Positions 16,560 through 26,154 of a stretch of DNA of 46,107 nt are shown piece after piece. The position numbers and the translations under genes were made by a program. The DNA is from Palsa-1447 sp964509885 (GTDB lineage Bacteria; Verrucomicrobiota; Verrucomicrobiia; Opitutales; Opitutaceae): assembly GCA_964509885.1 (NCBI GenBank), contig CAZDZL010000030.1, positions 1-46,107 on the forward strand. The letters are read 5' to 3'. Each line of letters opens with the position of its first letter. Positions within the stretch are counted from its first letter, which is position 1. The notes beneath the pieces were generated by a model. That model did not search any database, had not been told where the DNA came from, and saw only the letters and a list, made by a program, of their open reading frames with translations.

Positions 16560-17237
16560 ATGAACGACGCCACCGCAAACCCCGGGGGAGGCCGCCGCGC
16601 CCTGCGCGCGGCGGCGGCGCTTTTCCTGGCGGCCGCCTCGGCCTGGACGTGCTCCGCCGGCACGCCCGCCCCGCGCACGCTGGTCGTCTTTGGCGACAGC
16701 CTCACCGCGGGCTACGGCCTTGCGGACCCCGAGACCCAGGCCTACCCGGCCCGCATCCAGGCCAAGATCGACGCCGGCCACCTCCCGTGGCGGGTGGTGA
16801 ACGCGGGCGTCAGCGGGGAGACCAGCGCGGGAGGCCTTCGGCGGATTGACTGGGTCCTCAACCAGAGGCTCGACATGCTCATCCTTGAGCTCGGCGCCAA
16901 CGACGGGCTCCGGGGGACGCCGCCGGCGGTGACCGAGGCCAACCTGCAGGCGATCATCGACCATGTGCGCTCGAAATACCCCGGGGCGATCCTCGTCCTC
17001 GCCGGGATGAGGATGCCGCCGAACATGGGCCAGGACTACACCGAGGCGTTCGCCGCCGTCTTTCCAGGGCTGGCCAGGAGGAACCGGATCGCGCTCGTGC
17101 CTTTTCTTCTAGAGGGGGTCGCGGAGAGGCCCGATCTTAACCAGGCGGACGGGATACACCCGAACCCGGCAGGGGCGATTCTTGTCGCCGACACCGTATG
17201 GAAGGTGATCGCCCCTCTCCTAGCTGCCGAAAAGTGA
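16560..17237 (+). CDS. TesA-like SGNH-fold esterase/lysophospholipase
   Basis: A 225-residue exported hydrolase with an N-terminal signal (ALRAAAALFLAAASAWTCSAG). The four SGNH blocks are intact: Ser in FGDSLTAGYG, Gly in NAGVSGETSAGG, Asn in ELGANDGLRG, and Asp/His in DGIHPNPAG. These match the TesA arylesterase/lysophospholipase L1 branch. Cys in the leader (WTCSAG) may form a lipobox, which would make it a lipoprotein; this is uncertain. It is divergent from the YbbA/YbbP-type transporter genes, a neighbourhood conserved in Proteobacteria. A small terminator-like hairpin follows the stop. Confidence 0.9.
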   Translation: MNDATANPGGGRRALRAAAALFLAAASAWTCSAGTPAPRTLVVFGDSLTAGYGLADPETQAYPARIQAKIDAGHLPWRVVNAGVSGETSAGGLRRIDWVLNQRLDMLILELGANDGLRGTPPAVTEANLQAIIDHVRSKYPGAILVLAGMRMPPNMGQDYTEAFAAVFPGLARRNRIALVPFLLEGVAERPDLNQADGIHPNPAGAILVADTVWKVIAPLLAAEK

Positions 17238-17240
17238 TTT

Positions 17241-17259
17241 GTCCCGTTTCGGGATTTTT
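17241..17259 (+). terminator. Possible intrinsic terminator after the esterase gene
   Basis: A short GTCCCG/CGGGAT hairpin with a TTT loop is followed directly by a run of T residues, four bases after the esterase stop codon. The stem is only five to six pairs, so strength is uncertain. Confidence 0.5.
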
Positions 17260-17378
17260 CGGGAAATCGGATATCAACTCCCCCAATGTATTACCCAATT
17301 CGTTTAACAACAGTAAATTACGTTCAGTTCTGACGATTTACTTTTTGTGAACAATTCCCCCTTGATGTTGCAACTCAA

Positions 17379-20300
17379 TTGTATCAGTGTCGGCTTGTGG
17401 TCCGGCTTAGATTCAGTCTTTTTTCGATACTGGCCTCGCTTGGCGTTTGCGGGGCGGCATTTGGGCAGGCCACGGTGAGCTGGGTCGGCAGCTTCAGCTC
17501 GAACTACTACGAGGCGACTCCGAGCGACAACCAGCAGAATTGGGTCGCGGGAACTGTCCCGATCTACGACGGCTCGGACGTACTCGGATTCACCGCCGGG
17601 GTGACGGTTAGCAGCGTGCTCACCATGAACAGCTGCGCGCCGAGCCTTTCCGTCATGGGGCTCGACGTCGAGGGTGACGGCGTCAACGGCGAGGCCATGA
17701 CGATCCAGGGAAATCAATTCTCGATCGGATCCTCCGGCATCGTGGTCAACGGATACACGTGCTCGCCGAGCAGCCTGCTCATAACGGCCCCGATCATGCT
17801 CACCTCGGCCCAGACGTGGAGCCTGAGCAACGGCTCGATCGAGGTGGACGGCGCCATCACCAATTGTGGCACTGCGCCCCTGACCCTTTCCGGATCGACA
17901 GGCTCCTCAGTCCTCCTGACGTCCGGGAGCAGCACCTTTGCCGATGGCGTCACCGTCACGGGACCCGGCACGGTTTTGTCCGTGGGCGCCAGCAGCACGG
18001 AGTGCGGTACCACGGTGATGCAGGGCCCCCTGGGGACGGGAACGCTCTCCATGGGCAACGGCACCACCCTCACCACCCCCTCCAGCGTCGGGCAGATCTC
18101 CCTTGGGAACGCCATCCTGGCCGGCAGCGGCGTGGTGCTCTCGCCCGGAATGTGCTCAAGCTTCCTTCTTTCAGGCGGGATCAGCGACCTGTGCGGGCCC
18201 GGGTCGCTGGAGATCGCCGGCACCGTCATCCTGACCGGGGCGAACACCTATTCCGGCGGGACGACGATCGACAGCGGGGCCACCCTCCAGCTGGGCAACG
18301 GAGGCACCACGGGCTCCATCGTCGGCGACGTGGTCGACAGCAACACCCTCGCCTTTGACCTGTCGGGCTGCACGACGTTCTGCGGCGCGATCAGCGGCTC
18401 GGGCGGCATCACCGTCGAGGACGGGACGGTGACCCTCATGGGTGCCAACACCTACAGCGGCTACACCTACATCGACGACGCCAAGCTCAAGGACGGCGCC
18501 GCAGGCACCCTTTCCCCGAACAGCGCCGTCTGGCTCACCGACGGCGGCAGCCTCAAGGTCGGCTACGACGAGACGATCAACGGGATCAAGGGCGACTGCA
18601 GCACCACGATCTGCATCACGAGCGGGAGCACGCTCCTCACCGACGGCTACGACGGTTCCTGCCTCTACACATACTCGGGATCCATCACGGGCTGCGGCGC
18701 CCTCGAGGTAGGCTCGAACGCCTTCCAGATCCTGACCGGTTCGAATTCCTACTCCGGCGGGACGACCATCGACAGCGGCGGCACCCTGCAGCTGGGCGAC
18801 GGCAGCAGCAACGGTTCCATCGCGGGCGGCGTGTTCGACAACGGGACCCTCGCCTTCGACCTTTCGGGCTGTGCGACCTTCAGCGGCCAGATCTGCGGCT
18901 CCGGCGGGGTCTACCTGGAGGCGGGGATGCTTACCCTCAGCGGCGCCAACACCTATTCCGGTACCACGGCGGTCGACGATGCGTCGCTGGTTGACGGGGC
19001 CAGCGGCTCCTTCTCGCCCAACAGCGCCGTTACCCTGACCAATGGCGCCAGCCTTGGGGTCAACTACAACGAGACCATCAACGGGCTCAACGGCGACTGC
19101 AGCACCTCGGTCACGATCGCCAGCGGAAGCACGCTCCTGACCGACGGCTACAACTGCTCCTGCACCTACACCTACTCCGGCACGGTCTCGGGCTGCGGCG
19201 CCCTCGAGATCGGCTCGAATGCCTTTCAGATCCTGGACGGTTCGAACTCCTACACCGGCGGGACGACGATCGACTGCATGGCCACGCTCCAGCTCGGGAG
19301 CGGCGGCAGCAGCGGCTCGATCGCGGGGGACGTCTACAACAACGGCACCCTGGCGTTCGACCTCTCCAGCTGCGCGACCTTCTCCGGGGCGATCTCGGGG
19401 TCCGGCAGCGTCGTCGTGGACCAGGGGATGGTCACGCTGTCGGGAGACAACACGTATTCCGGGGGAACCGTCCTCAACAACGGGACGACGCTCTACGTCA
19501 CCAGCTGCAATTCCCTCGGCTCCGGCCAGCTCACGACCAGCAGCACCAACTGCCTGCCCACCACGCTCGCCGCGACCGGAAGCTGCGTCACCGTCCCTAA
19601 CGCGATCGCCGTCGGGGGATCCGGCCTCACGCTCAATTTCTGCTCCTCGCCGACGCTGATCCTCACCGGCACGATCAGTGACGGCAGCGGCGGGGGCTCC
19701 CTCATCATCAACGGGCCCGTGGACCTCGAGGGCTGCAACACCTACTCGGTGGGCACGACGATCAACAACACCTCGGTCACGATCGGGACCAGCACCGGTC
19801 TCGGGACGGGCGGCGTGATAGCTTCCGGCAGCCAGCTCACGTTCACCTCCAACAGCTCGCCCACCCTGAACTTTGCGGCATTCGAGGGCGGCACGACCGC
19901 CACGTTCAACGGCACGTCGGCCGTCCTCAATGAACTTTCCCTCGCCGCGTCGACGCTGAACTTCAACGGCTCGTGCGCGACTCTCATCAACATGTTGAGC
20001 GACACCGCGTGGCCCGGCAACGCCATCAACATCTCGGGCGGCACCCAGCTCACGTTCAACCAGTCGTGCAACGTCGAGACCGACTTCATGGGCACGATAG
20101 GCGACAACGACACGGGGACCGGAACGCTCGTGCTCACCGGATCGGGGCTGCTGAACCTGAGCGGCAACAACACCTACGGCGGCGGCACCACCGTCAACGG
20201 CGGCCTCCTGGTCGCAGGGTCCAACCTGGCCCTCGGCTCGGGCCCCGTGACCGTGAACGGCCTCGCGGCCCTGGGCCTTGGCGGCGGCGTCACGATCGCG

Positions 20301-20927
20301 AACCAGGTGACCCTCAATGGCGGATCGATCGGGGGCTATGGCCTGCTCGACCCGTCGAGCGCGGACTGCATCGCGGTCCAGGGCGGGTCGGTGGTCACCG
20401 GCGGCGTCGGCACGCTTGCGACGGTCAGCGGCGGCACGGCACCGGTGATCGGAACCCTCTCCTTCGGCACGAATGCCAACCTCGTGCTCGGGGGCGGCGG
20501 CCTCCTGCAGTTCTCGATCATGAACGCGACGGGCACGCCCGGGACCGACTACAGCGCGATCAGCGTCGGCGGCAACGTGAACATCACCGCGACAAACCTC
20601 TCGCCCTTCACGGTCCAGCTCGTCGGCGTGGACAGCACGGGCCTCCTGATCGGCACGGCCAACACCTTCAACCCCGGCCAGTCCTACACCTGGACGCTCC
20701 TCTCCGCGGGGACGATCACGAACTTCGACCCCACCGCCTTCGTCGTCGACAGCAGCACGTTCTTCGCGAACGGGACGGGCGGCGGCACATTCTCGGTCAC
20801 GGATTCCGGCGGCGACCTGATGCTCAATTTCACGCCGGTCCCGGAGCCCTCGACCTGGGCCCTCATGGCGGGCGGGGTTTTCGCGCTGGGCGCGGTCGCC
20901 GTGCGCCGCCGCCTCCTGCGCTCCTAA
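17379..20927 (+). CDS. PEP-CTERM protein with autotransporter-type beta-strand repeats, cysteine-rich
   Basis: A 1182-residue secreted protein. The only plausible start is TTG 17379 (or GTG 17397), after an in-frame stop at 17331; a signal peptide follows (RFSLFSILASLGVCGAAFGQA). The body is a beta-helix-like array of NTYSGGTTI-LQLG repeats, including an exact 501-base (167-residue) tandem duplication from 18240 with a partial third copy. The C-terminus is a PEP-CTERM sorting signal: VPEPSTWALM, a hydrophobic helix, then RRRLLRS, which is normally cleaved by exosortase. About 30 cysteines are scattered through the repeats; the neighbouring paralogue has almost none. It probably acts at the cell surface or in extracellular matrix; no enzyme motif is seen. 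Confidence 0.88.
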   Translation: MYQCRLVVRLRFSLFSILASLGVCGAAFGQATVSWVGSFSSNYYEATPSDNQQNWVAGTVPIYDGSDVLGFTAGVTVSSVLTMNSCAPSLSVMGLDVEGDGVNGEAMTIQGNQFSIGSSGIVVNGYTCSPSSLLITAPIMLTSAQTWSLSNGSIEVDGAITNCGTAPLTLSGSTGSSVLLTSGSSTFADGVTVTGPGTVLSVGASSTECGTTVMQGPLGTGTLSMGNGTTLTTPSSVGQISLGNAILAGSGVVLSPGMCSSFLLSGGISDLCGPGSLEIAGTVILTGANTYSGGTTIDSGATLQLGNGGTTGSIVGDVVDSNTLAFDLSGCTTFCGAISGSGGITVEDGTVTLMGANTYSGYTYIDDAKLKDGAAGTLSPNSAVWLTDGGSLKVGYDETINGIKGDCSTTICITSGSTLLTDGYDGSCLYTYSGSITGCGALEVGSNAFQILTGSNSYSGGTTIDSGGTLQLGDGSSNGSIAGGVFDNGTLAFDLSGCATFSGQICGSGGVYLEAGMLTLSGANTYSGTTAVDDASLVDGASGSFSPNSAVTLTNGASLGVNYNETINGLNGDCSTSVTIASGSTLLTDGYNCSCTYTYSGTVSGCGALEIGSNAFQILDGSNSYTGGTTIDCMATLQLGSGGSSGSIAGDVYNNGTLAFDLSSCATFSGAISGSGSVVVDQGMVTLSGDNTYSGGTVLNNGTTLYVTSCNSLGSGQLTTSSTNCLPTTLAATGSCVTVPNAIAVGGSGLTLNFCSSPTLILTGTISDGSGGGSLIINGPVDLEGCNTYSVGTTINNTSVTIGTSTGLGTGGVIASGSQLTFTSNSSPTLNFAAFEGGTTATFNGTSAVLNELSLAASTLNFNGSCATLINMLSDTAWPGNAINISGGTQLTFNQSCNVETDFMGTIGDNDTGTGTLVLTGSGLLNLSGNNTYGGGTTVNGGLLVAGSNLALGSGPVTVNGLAALGLGGGVTIANQVTLNGGSIGGYGLLDPSSADCIAVQGGSVVTGGVGTLATVSGGTAPVIGTLSFGTNANLVLGGGGLLQFSIMNATGTPGTDYSAISVGGNVNITATNLSPFTVQLVGVDSTGLLIGTANTFNPGQSYTWTLLSAGTITNFDPTAFVVDSSTFFANGTGGGTFSVTDSGGDLMLNFTPVPEPSTWALMAGGVFALGAVAVRRRLLRS
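18240..18740 (+). repeat. 501-base internal repeat, copy 1
   Basis: Begins with codons for ANTYSGGTTIDSG and ends before SNSYSGGTTIDSG. It is in frame, 167 codons. An inner landmark (NTYSG) occurs 204 bases into each copy. Confidence 0.9.
18741..19241 (+). repeat. 501-base internal repeat, copy 2
   Basis: Exactly the same length as copy 1, with clear protein-level similarity throughout (LAFDLSGCATF, ETINGLNGDCST, TLLTDGYNCSC, GSNAFQILDG). There are no indels between the two copies. Confidence 0.9.
19242..19490 (+). repeat. 501-base internal repeat, partial copy 3
   Basis: Begins with SNSYTGGTTID and keeps register up to DNTYSGGTVLNN, then diverges; roughly the first half of the unit is present. 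Confidence 0.85.
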
Positions 20928-21062
20928 ATAGTTAGAGAAAAGCGACTAGCGGCCCCTTCTCCGGGGCGCTTGGCAGGCGATGCGTAATAGTACCCATCAA
21001 GTTTCAGATCCTCGGAACGCTTGGGCCTTGCCGATGCAATTCATTTGAATTAGCCATGGGTC

Positions 21063-24000
21063 ATGAAACTGCCGCTGCGCCTCCCCTCTTTCGCCCTTGC
21101 GCTCGTGTCCGCCGCCGTATCCGCGCACGCGCAGACGGCCACCTGGGGCGGAGGATTCCCGAACTCCAGCTTCAGTGTCGCGACAAACTGGTTCGGGGGC
21201 GTGGCGCCCGCGAACAACGGCACGGAGACACTCGTCTTTAATTCGGACTCGGACTCGACGCTCAACCTAAACATCGCGGCCGATTTCTCGGGGCTCAGCC
21301 TCCAGCTCACTCAGCCCTACTCGGGCGTGAACGCCTTCATCACCGGGGCGAATGCCCTGACTTTGGGGTCCGGCGGCGTCTCTGTTACCAGCGACGGGAC
21401 GTCGGGGAACTACCTCACGTTCAACACCCACGTCATCCTCTCCGCAGACCAGACGTGGAGCGTCACCGGCAACCCGATCACGCAAGGCTCCGTCGTGGCA
21501 AACCAGGCCATCACCGGGAGCTATGGGCTCACGCTGAGCGGCGACGCGAACTTCGAGACGTTCTCGTTCAATTCAGGGGCGAGCACGTTCACGGGCGGCG
21601 TCACGGTGCCCGGCAACCTCTCGGCCGGCGGGAATTCGTTCGTTGTCGTGGGAGCCAGCAGCACGGGGCCCGGGGACGCACCCACCTCCGGCCCGCTGGG
21701 GACGGGAACCCTCTCCCTCGGCGACGGCACGACGCTAACGACCAACGGCGGCAACATCACCCTCGCCAACTCCATCAACCTCGGGGACAACAGCAACGGC
21801 AACCCGATCATGTTCGGGGGCCCCTCGGGCGTCAGCAACCCCGGATCGACGAGCCTAACCCTGTCGGGAACGGTGACCCTGTGGGACAATGACATCGAGC
21901 TGGACGTCGCGCAGAACTCGGTGCTCACCTTCACCGGGGCCCTGAACGGCTACGCCTCGGGGGTGTGCCTTGATTTCGGGGGCTCCGGGCTCACCATCAT
22001 CCAGGGCGCGATCACCAACGTCGCCCGCTTCGACCTCGAGGACAACGTGTCGGTCATCTTCGACGGCGCAGGCTACTCACAGGTCTCGGGACTCGAGGAT
22101 ATCGGGGGGACCGGACCTTCGACGTATGTCGGAGTTGGCCGCAACTACGCGGGAAGCGTCGGCTCCTTCGTGGGGCTCCTGTACCAACCCGGATTCGGCG
22201 GGACGCTCGGATTCGACACGACCTCCGGGGCGACCGCGACCTTCGGGGACAACATCGACCTGACCAACTTCACAAACGGGTACTTCAACGGCCTGGGCTC
22301 GTCGACCTCGGCCATCCTGACCGGCACGGTCACGCCCCCGGGGGGATCGGCGGGTACCTACTACCCGTTCGGCGGCGGCGGCGGCACGCTGACGGTCGAA
22401 AGCCCGCTCGTCGACGGCGCGAGCCCCCGCGACCTCGTGGTGCTCCCCGGTAACGCTCCGCTGACGCTGGTCCTCTCGGGCAGCAACATTGCGTCCTACA
22501 CGGGTAACACCTATGTTGACGGCGCCGCGCTGATCCTGGACACCTCCATTTCCCCCCTGGCGCCGGGCAGCGTGTACCTCGGCGAGAACGTCGACGTGGC
22601 CGGCTACTTCGGCACCACCCTCAACTCGGGCATCATCGACGCGAGCCCAGGCGCGGTGCTCTCCTACATGAGTCCTTCCAGCGTCGGCGTGCTGGGATTC
22701 GACGCCCTCGGCTCCACGAGGAATGTCTCGGGACCGATCAACCTGAGCGGATTCCCCGGCCTCTACCTGGGCTCGGCGACGTCCGCTAATTTCCTGGGGG
22801 CCATCACCCCCGCCGGGACGACGTACCAGTTCTCGGGAGTGAAGGGCGGGCAGGTCCAAATCCTCTCGACGCTCTCCGACAACGGGGTGCCCTACTCCGT
22901 CAACGTGGGCCTGCAGACGCCGATCGAGAGCTACAACACCCAGCTCGGCTTCGTGTCCATCTCCGCGGTCACCCTGGGCGGGGTGAACACCTACACCGGA
23001 GGCACCTGGCTCAACAGCGGCTACCTCGACGTGACCAACAGCGCCTCGCTTGGGGCGCCGACGAGCCCGCTGTACGTGCCCGGCAACAGCGTCCCGGGCT
23101 GGGGCGGCACCCTGGCCTCGTACTCGGGCGGCCCGGTGACCGTGCCAAACCCGATCTTCGTCAACAGCGCCGGGCTCGCGCTCAACACGGGCAACTCGAA
23201 CCTGCTCTCGCTCACGGGCAACATCGCCGACTACCAGAGCCCAGGCAACCTGGGGGTCTTCGGGACCGTGTCCCTATCGGGAACCAACACCTACACGGGC
23301 GGGACGTTCATCAACAACGGCATCGTCACGGTCGCCTCGAACTCGGGGCTGGGCCAGGGCTCCGTGAACGCCTACAGCAGCACGCTCACCTTCACGGGGC
23401 CGAACCCCGCACTCGCCACGCAGCTGAACGCCGGGGTCAGCCTGTCGGGCACGGTCGCCACGTTCTCCGGCACGCCGCTCATCAACGACCTGCAGATGGC
23501 CCAGTCCACGCTGAACCTCAACGGCCCGGCCGCCATCATCAACGGGATCGACGACTCGCCGGGATCGAACGACCACATCAACCTGGGAAGCACGACGACC
23601 CTGATCATCGACACCGACGGCAACGGCAACGGCGGCGGTGACACCTTCCACGGCATCATCCAGGGAACGGGCAGCCTCGCCACGACGGGCGCCGACGGAA
23701 ACTCCCTGGACCTCAGGGGGCCCAACACCTTCAGCGGGGGGACCACGATCACCGGCGGCATACCCGTGATCGCGAGCAACAACGCAGCCTTCGGGACGGG
23801 CCCCATCACCGTGAACGGAGGGGGCGTCGTGACGAACACGGGGGTGACGATCACCAACCCCATCACGCTCATCGGGGGTTCCCCGACCAACATCAGCGGC
23901 GTCGCGGGATTCGGCACGTTCTCGCCCGGGGGCACCCTGGCCTTCCAGAACTACACCGCCGTCGACCCGGGCCGCGGCGGGATCGGCAACGGCAGCGGCT

Positions 24001-24500
24001 CCAACAGCGGCCCCGTGCCGATCGCGGGAACGCTCACCTTCGGGGGCGCGACGAACATCACCTTTGGCTCGAACGGCGGCTTCCTGTTCTCGCTCGTGGA
24101 CGCGAACGGCGCCGCGGGGACGGGCTACGGCACCGTGAACATGCCGGGCGAGACGCTCGCCATCACCGCGACCAACCTGAGCCCCTTCCAGATCCTCCTC
24201 TCGACGTACGACCCGGTCACCCTGGCGCCGGGCAACGCGCTCAATTTCAACATGGCGAGCTCCTACTCCTGGACCCTCGTCTCCGCCGGCTCGATCACCG
24301 GCTTCAACGCGGCCGACTTCTCCTTCAACACAGCGGGCTTCACGAACGGGATCGGCTCCGGCTCCTTCTATGTCTCCCAGTCCGGGAACGACCTGATGCT
24401 CAACTTCACGCCGGTACCCGAGCCCTCGACCTGGGCGCTCATGGCCTTCGGCCTCTTCGCGCTCGCCGGGGCCGCCGCGCGCCGCCGCCGCCGCGCTTGA
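21063..24500 (+). CDS. PEP-CTERM protein with autotransporter-type beta-strand repeats
   Basis: A 1145-residue secreted protein, paralogous in design to its upstream neighbour. It has a signal peptide (RLPSFALALVSAAVSAHAQ), then TATWGGGFPNSSFSVATNW, a typical first strand of this class. A long series of repeats follows (NTYTGGTWLNSG, NTYTGGTFINNG, NTFSGGTTITGG) with threonine/serine/glycine-rich strands. It ends in a PEP-CTERM signal, VPEPSTWALMAFGLF followed by an arginine-rich tail. Almost no cysteine is present, in contrast to the neighbour. The stop codon overlaps the TTG start of the following lipoprotein by four bases. No exosortase gene is visible in this window. Confidence 0.9.
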   Translation: MKLPLRLPSFALALVSAAVSAHAQTATWGGGFPNSSFSVATNWFGGVAPANNGTETLVFNSDSDSTLNLNIAADFSGLSLQLTQPYSGVNAFITGANALTLGSGGVSVTSDGTSGNYLTFNTHVILSADQTWSVTGNPITQGSVVANQAITGSYGLTLSGDANFETFSFNSGASTFTGGVTVPGNLSAGGNSFVVVGASSTGPGDAPTSGPLGTGTLSLGDGTTLTTNGGNITLANSINLGDNSNGNPIMFGGPSGVSNPGSTSLTLSGTVTLWDNDIELDVAQNSVLTFTGALNGYASGVCLDFGGSGLTIIQGAITNVARFDLEDNVSVIFDGAGYSQVSGLEDIGGTGPSTYVGVGRNYAGSVGSFVGLLYQPGFGGTLGFDTTSGATATFGDNIDLTNFTNGYFNGLGSSTSAILTGTVTPPGGSAGTYYPFGGGGGTLTVESPLVDGASPRDLVVLPGNAPLTLVLSGSNIASYTGNTYVDGAALILDTSISPLAPGSVYLGENVDVAGYFGTTLNSGIIDASPGAVLSYMSPSSVGVLGFDALGSTRNVSGPINLSGFPGLYLGSATSANFLGAITPAGTTYQFSGVKGGQVQILSTLSDNGVPYSVNVGLQTPIESYNTQLGFVSISAVTLGGVNTYTGGTWLNSGYLDVTNSASLGAPTSPLYVPGNSVPGWGGTLASYSGGPVTVPNPIFVNSAGLALNTGNSNLLSLTGNIADYQSPGNLGVFGTVSLSGTNTYTGGTFINNGIVTVASNSGLGQGSVNAYSSTLTFTGPNPALATQLNAGVSLSGTVATFSGTPLINDLQMAQSTLNLNGPAAIINGIDDSPGSNDHINLGSTTTLIIDTDGNGNGGGDTFHGIIQGTGSLATTGADGNSLDLRGPNTFSGGTTITGGIPVIASNNAAFGTGPITVNGGGVVTNTGVTITNPITLIGGSPTNISGVAGFGTFSPGGTLAFQNYTAVDPGRGGIGNGSGSNSGPVPIAGTLTFGGATNITFGSNGGFLFSLVDANGAAGTGYGTVNMPGETLAITATNLSPFQILLSTYDPVTLAPGNALNFNMASSYSWTLVSAGSITGFNAADFSFNTAGFTNGIGSGSFYVSQSGNDLMLNFTPVPEPSTWALMAFGLFALAGAAARRRRRA

Positions 24501-26107
24501 CCTGGCGCCCGGCACTTCTTGCCGCGGCAGCCATTCTGGCCGCCACAGGGTGCGGCCGCAGGGAGACGGCCGCGGCGGCGGCCGCGCGGGAGCAGACGCT
24601 CCTCCTGGGCAACGGCGCGGAACCCGAGGACCTGGATCCCCAGGTCGTCACGATCTACACCGACCAGAACATCCTGCTTGCCCTCTTCGAGGGCCTGACG
24701 GCCATCGACGAGAGGACCTCCCAGGCGGTTCCCGCCGCGGCTGCGTCCTGGGAGGCGTCGGCGGACGGGCTTTCCTGGACGTTCCACCTGAGGGAGGGCC
24801 TGCGCTGGTCGAACGGCGAGGCGCTGACGGCGGATGACTTCGTCAGGTCGTGGCGGCGGATGCTCTCGCCCTCGCTCGCCTCGCAGTACGCCTACCTCCT
24901 CTACCCGATCCGGGGCGCCGAGGCCCTGAACAACGGCAAGCTCGCCGATCCCGGCGCCCTGGGGGTGTCCGCCCCGGACGCGAGGACGGTGCGGATCGAC
25001 CTCGAGCGGCCGACGCCGTACCTTCCGGTGCTGGTCGCCCTTCCCCCCTGGTACCCCGTCAACCCCAGGGTCCTGGAGCGCTTCGGGGCGACGGCGCAGC
25101 GGGGGACAAAGTGGACCCGCCCCGGCAACCTCGTCGGCAACGGGCCCTTCACGCTCGAGGAATGGGTCCCCAACGCGCGCATCGTCGTGGGCAGGAGCCC
25201 CACCTACTGGAACGCGGCCGCGGTGACGCTGCGCCGCATCGTCTTCTTCCCCACCGAGAGCCCCGACACCGAGGAGAAGGACTTCCGCGCGGGGCAGGTG
25301 CACGTCACCTACGCGCTGCCCCTGTCCAAGGTCGACGCCTACGCGCGGGAGGCTCCGGACCGCCTGCGGGTCGACCCGTTCCTGCAGACGTTCTTCCTGC
25401 GCTTCAACGTGAAGCGCGCGCCCTTTGACGACCCCAGGGTCCGCAGGGCCCTCTCGCTCGCCATCGACCGGGACACGATTGCCAGGCGGGTCCTCTCCGG
25501 CGGGTACCCCCCCGCCCACTCCTTCACGCCCCCCAACTGCGGGGGCTACACCGCGTCCGCCCGGGTCGACTTCGACCCCGACGAGGCCCGCAGGCTCCTG
25601 AGCGAGTCCGGCCACCGGGGGGGCCGGGGCATACCCGCGTTCGAGGTCCAGGTGCGCAACGACGACGTGCAGCCTCCCGTGATGGAGGCGATCCAGGCGA
25701 TGTGGGAGAAGGAGCTCGGCATCCACGCCACGCTCGCGACGCTGGAGCAGAAGACCTGGGTCCAGAACCAGCAGACGCTCAGCTACTCGGTCTCGACCTC
25801 GGGATGGGCGGGGGACTTCCTGGACCCCGTCACCTTCCTCGACCTCTTCGTGACCGGAGGGGGCAACAATTGGACGGGATGGGGCGAGGAGGCCTACGAC
25901 CGCATGATCCGGGGAGCCGCCGGCATGGGCGACCCGGCCGCTCGCCTCGAGGCTTTCCAGAAGGCCGAGGAGTACCTGCTGGACCGGGGCCCCGTCGCCC
26001 CGCTCTACTACGGCGCGCACGCCTACCTGATCGCGCCCTGCGTCAGGGGCTGGACCCCCGCCCTGCTCGGCTACCACCGCTACGCCTTCGTGCGCCTGGA
26101 GGACTGA
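24497..26107 (+). CDS. Oligopeptide-binding lipoprotein (SBP family 5, OppA-like)
   Basis: A 536-residue periplasmic solute-binding protein. The TTG start at 24497 overlaps the preceding stop (TTGA). It gives a textbook lipoprotein leader, MTWRPALLAAAAILAATGC, so this start is well supported. Family-5 landmarks are LDPQVVTIYTDQNILLALFEGL, WTFHLREGLRWSNGEALTADDFVRSWRR, the pocket region LVGNGPFTLEEW, NVKRAPFDDPRVRRALSLAIDR and the C-terminal WAGDFLDPVTFLDLF. No permease or ATPase genes follow, so the rest of the transporter lies elsewhere. Cotranslation with a PEP-CTERM protein is unexpected and may only reflect gene packing. Confidence 0.92.
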   Translation: MTWRPALLAAAAILAATGCGRRETAAAAAAREQTLLLGNGAEPEDLDPQVVTIYTDQNILLALFEGLTAIDERTSQAVPAAAASWEASADGLSWTFHLREGLRWSNGEALTADDFVRSWRRMLSPSLASQYAYLLYPIRGAEALNNGKLADPGALGVSAPDARTVRIDLERPTPYLPVLVALPPWYPVNPRVLERFGATAQRGTKWTRPGNLVGNGPFTLEEWVPNARIVVGRSPTYWNAAAVTLRRIVFFPTESPDTEEKDFRAGQVHVTYALPLSKVDAYAREAPDRLRVDPFLQTFFLRFNVKRAPFDDPRVRRALSLAIDRDTIARRVLSGGYPPAHSFTPPNCGGYTASARVDFDPDEARRLLSESGHRGGRGIPAFEVQVRNDDVQPPVMEAIQAMWEKELGIHATLATLEQKTWVQNQQTLSYSVSTSGWAGDFLDPVTFLDLFVTGGGNNWTGWGEEAYDRMIRGAAGMGDPAARLEAFQKAEEYLLDRGPVAPLYYGAHAYLIAPCVRGWTPALLGYHRYAFVRLED

Positions 26108-26154
26108 GGTATCGGATTGTCGCGGAGGCCGTGCCCGGCTAGCGTGGCCCGAGA

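Noticed and set aside
20949..20969. Hairpin after the first PEP-CTERM gene as terminator
   Set aside because: Only about five G-C pairs form and no T-tract follows.
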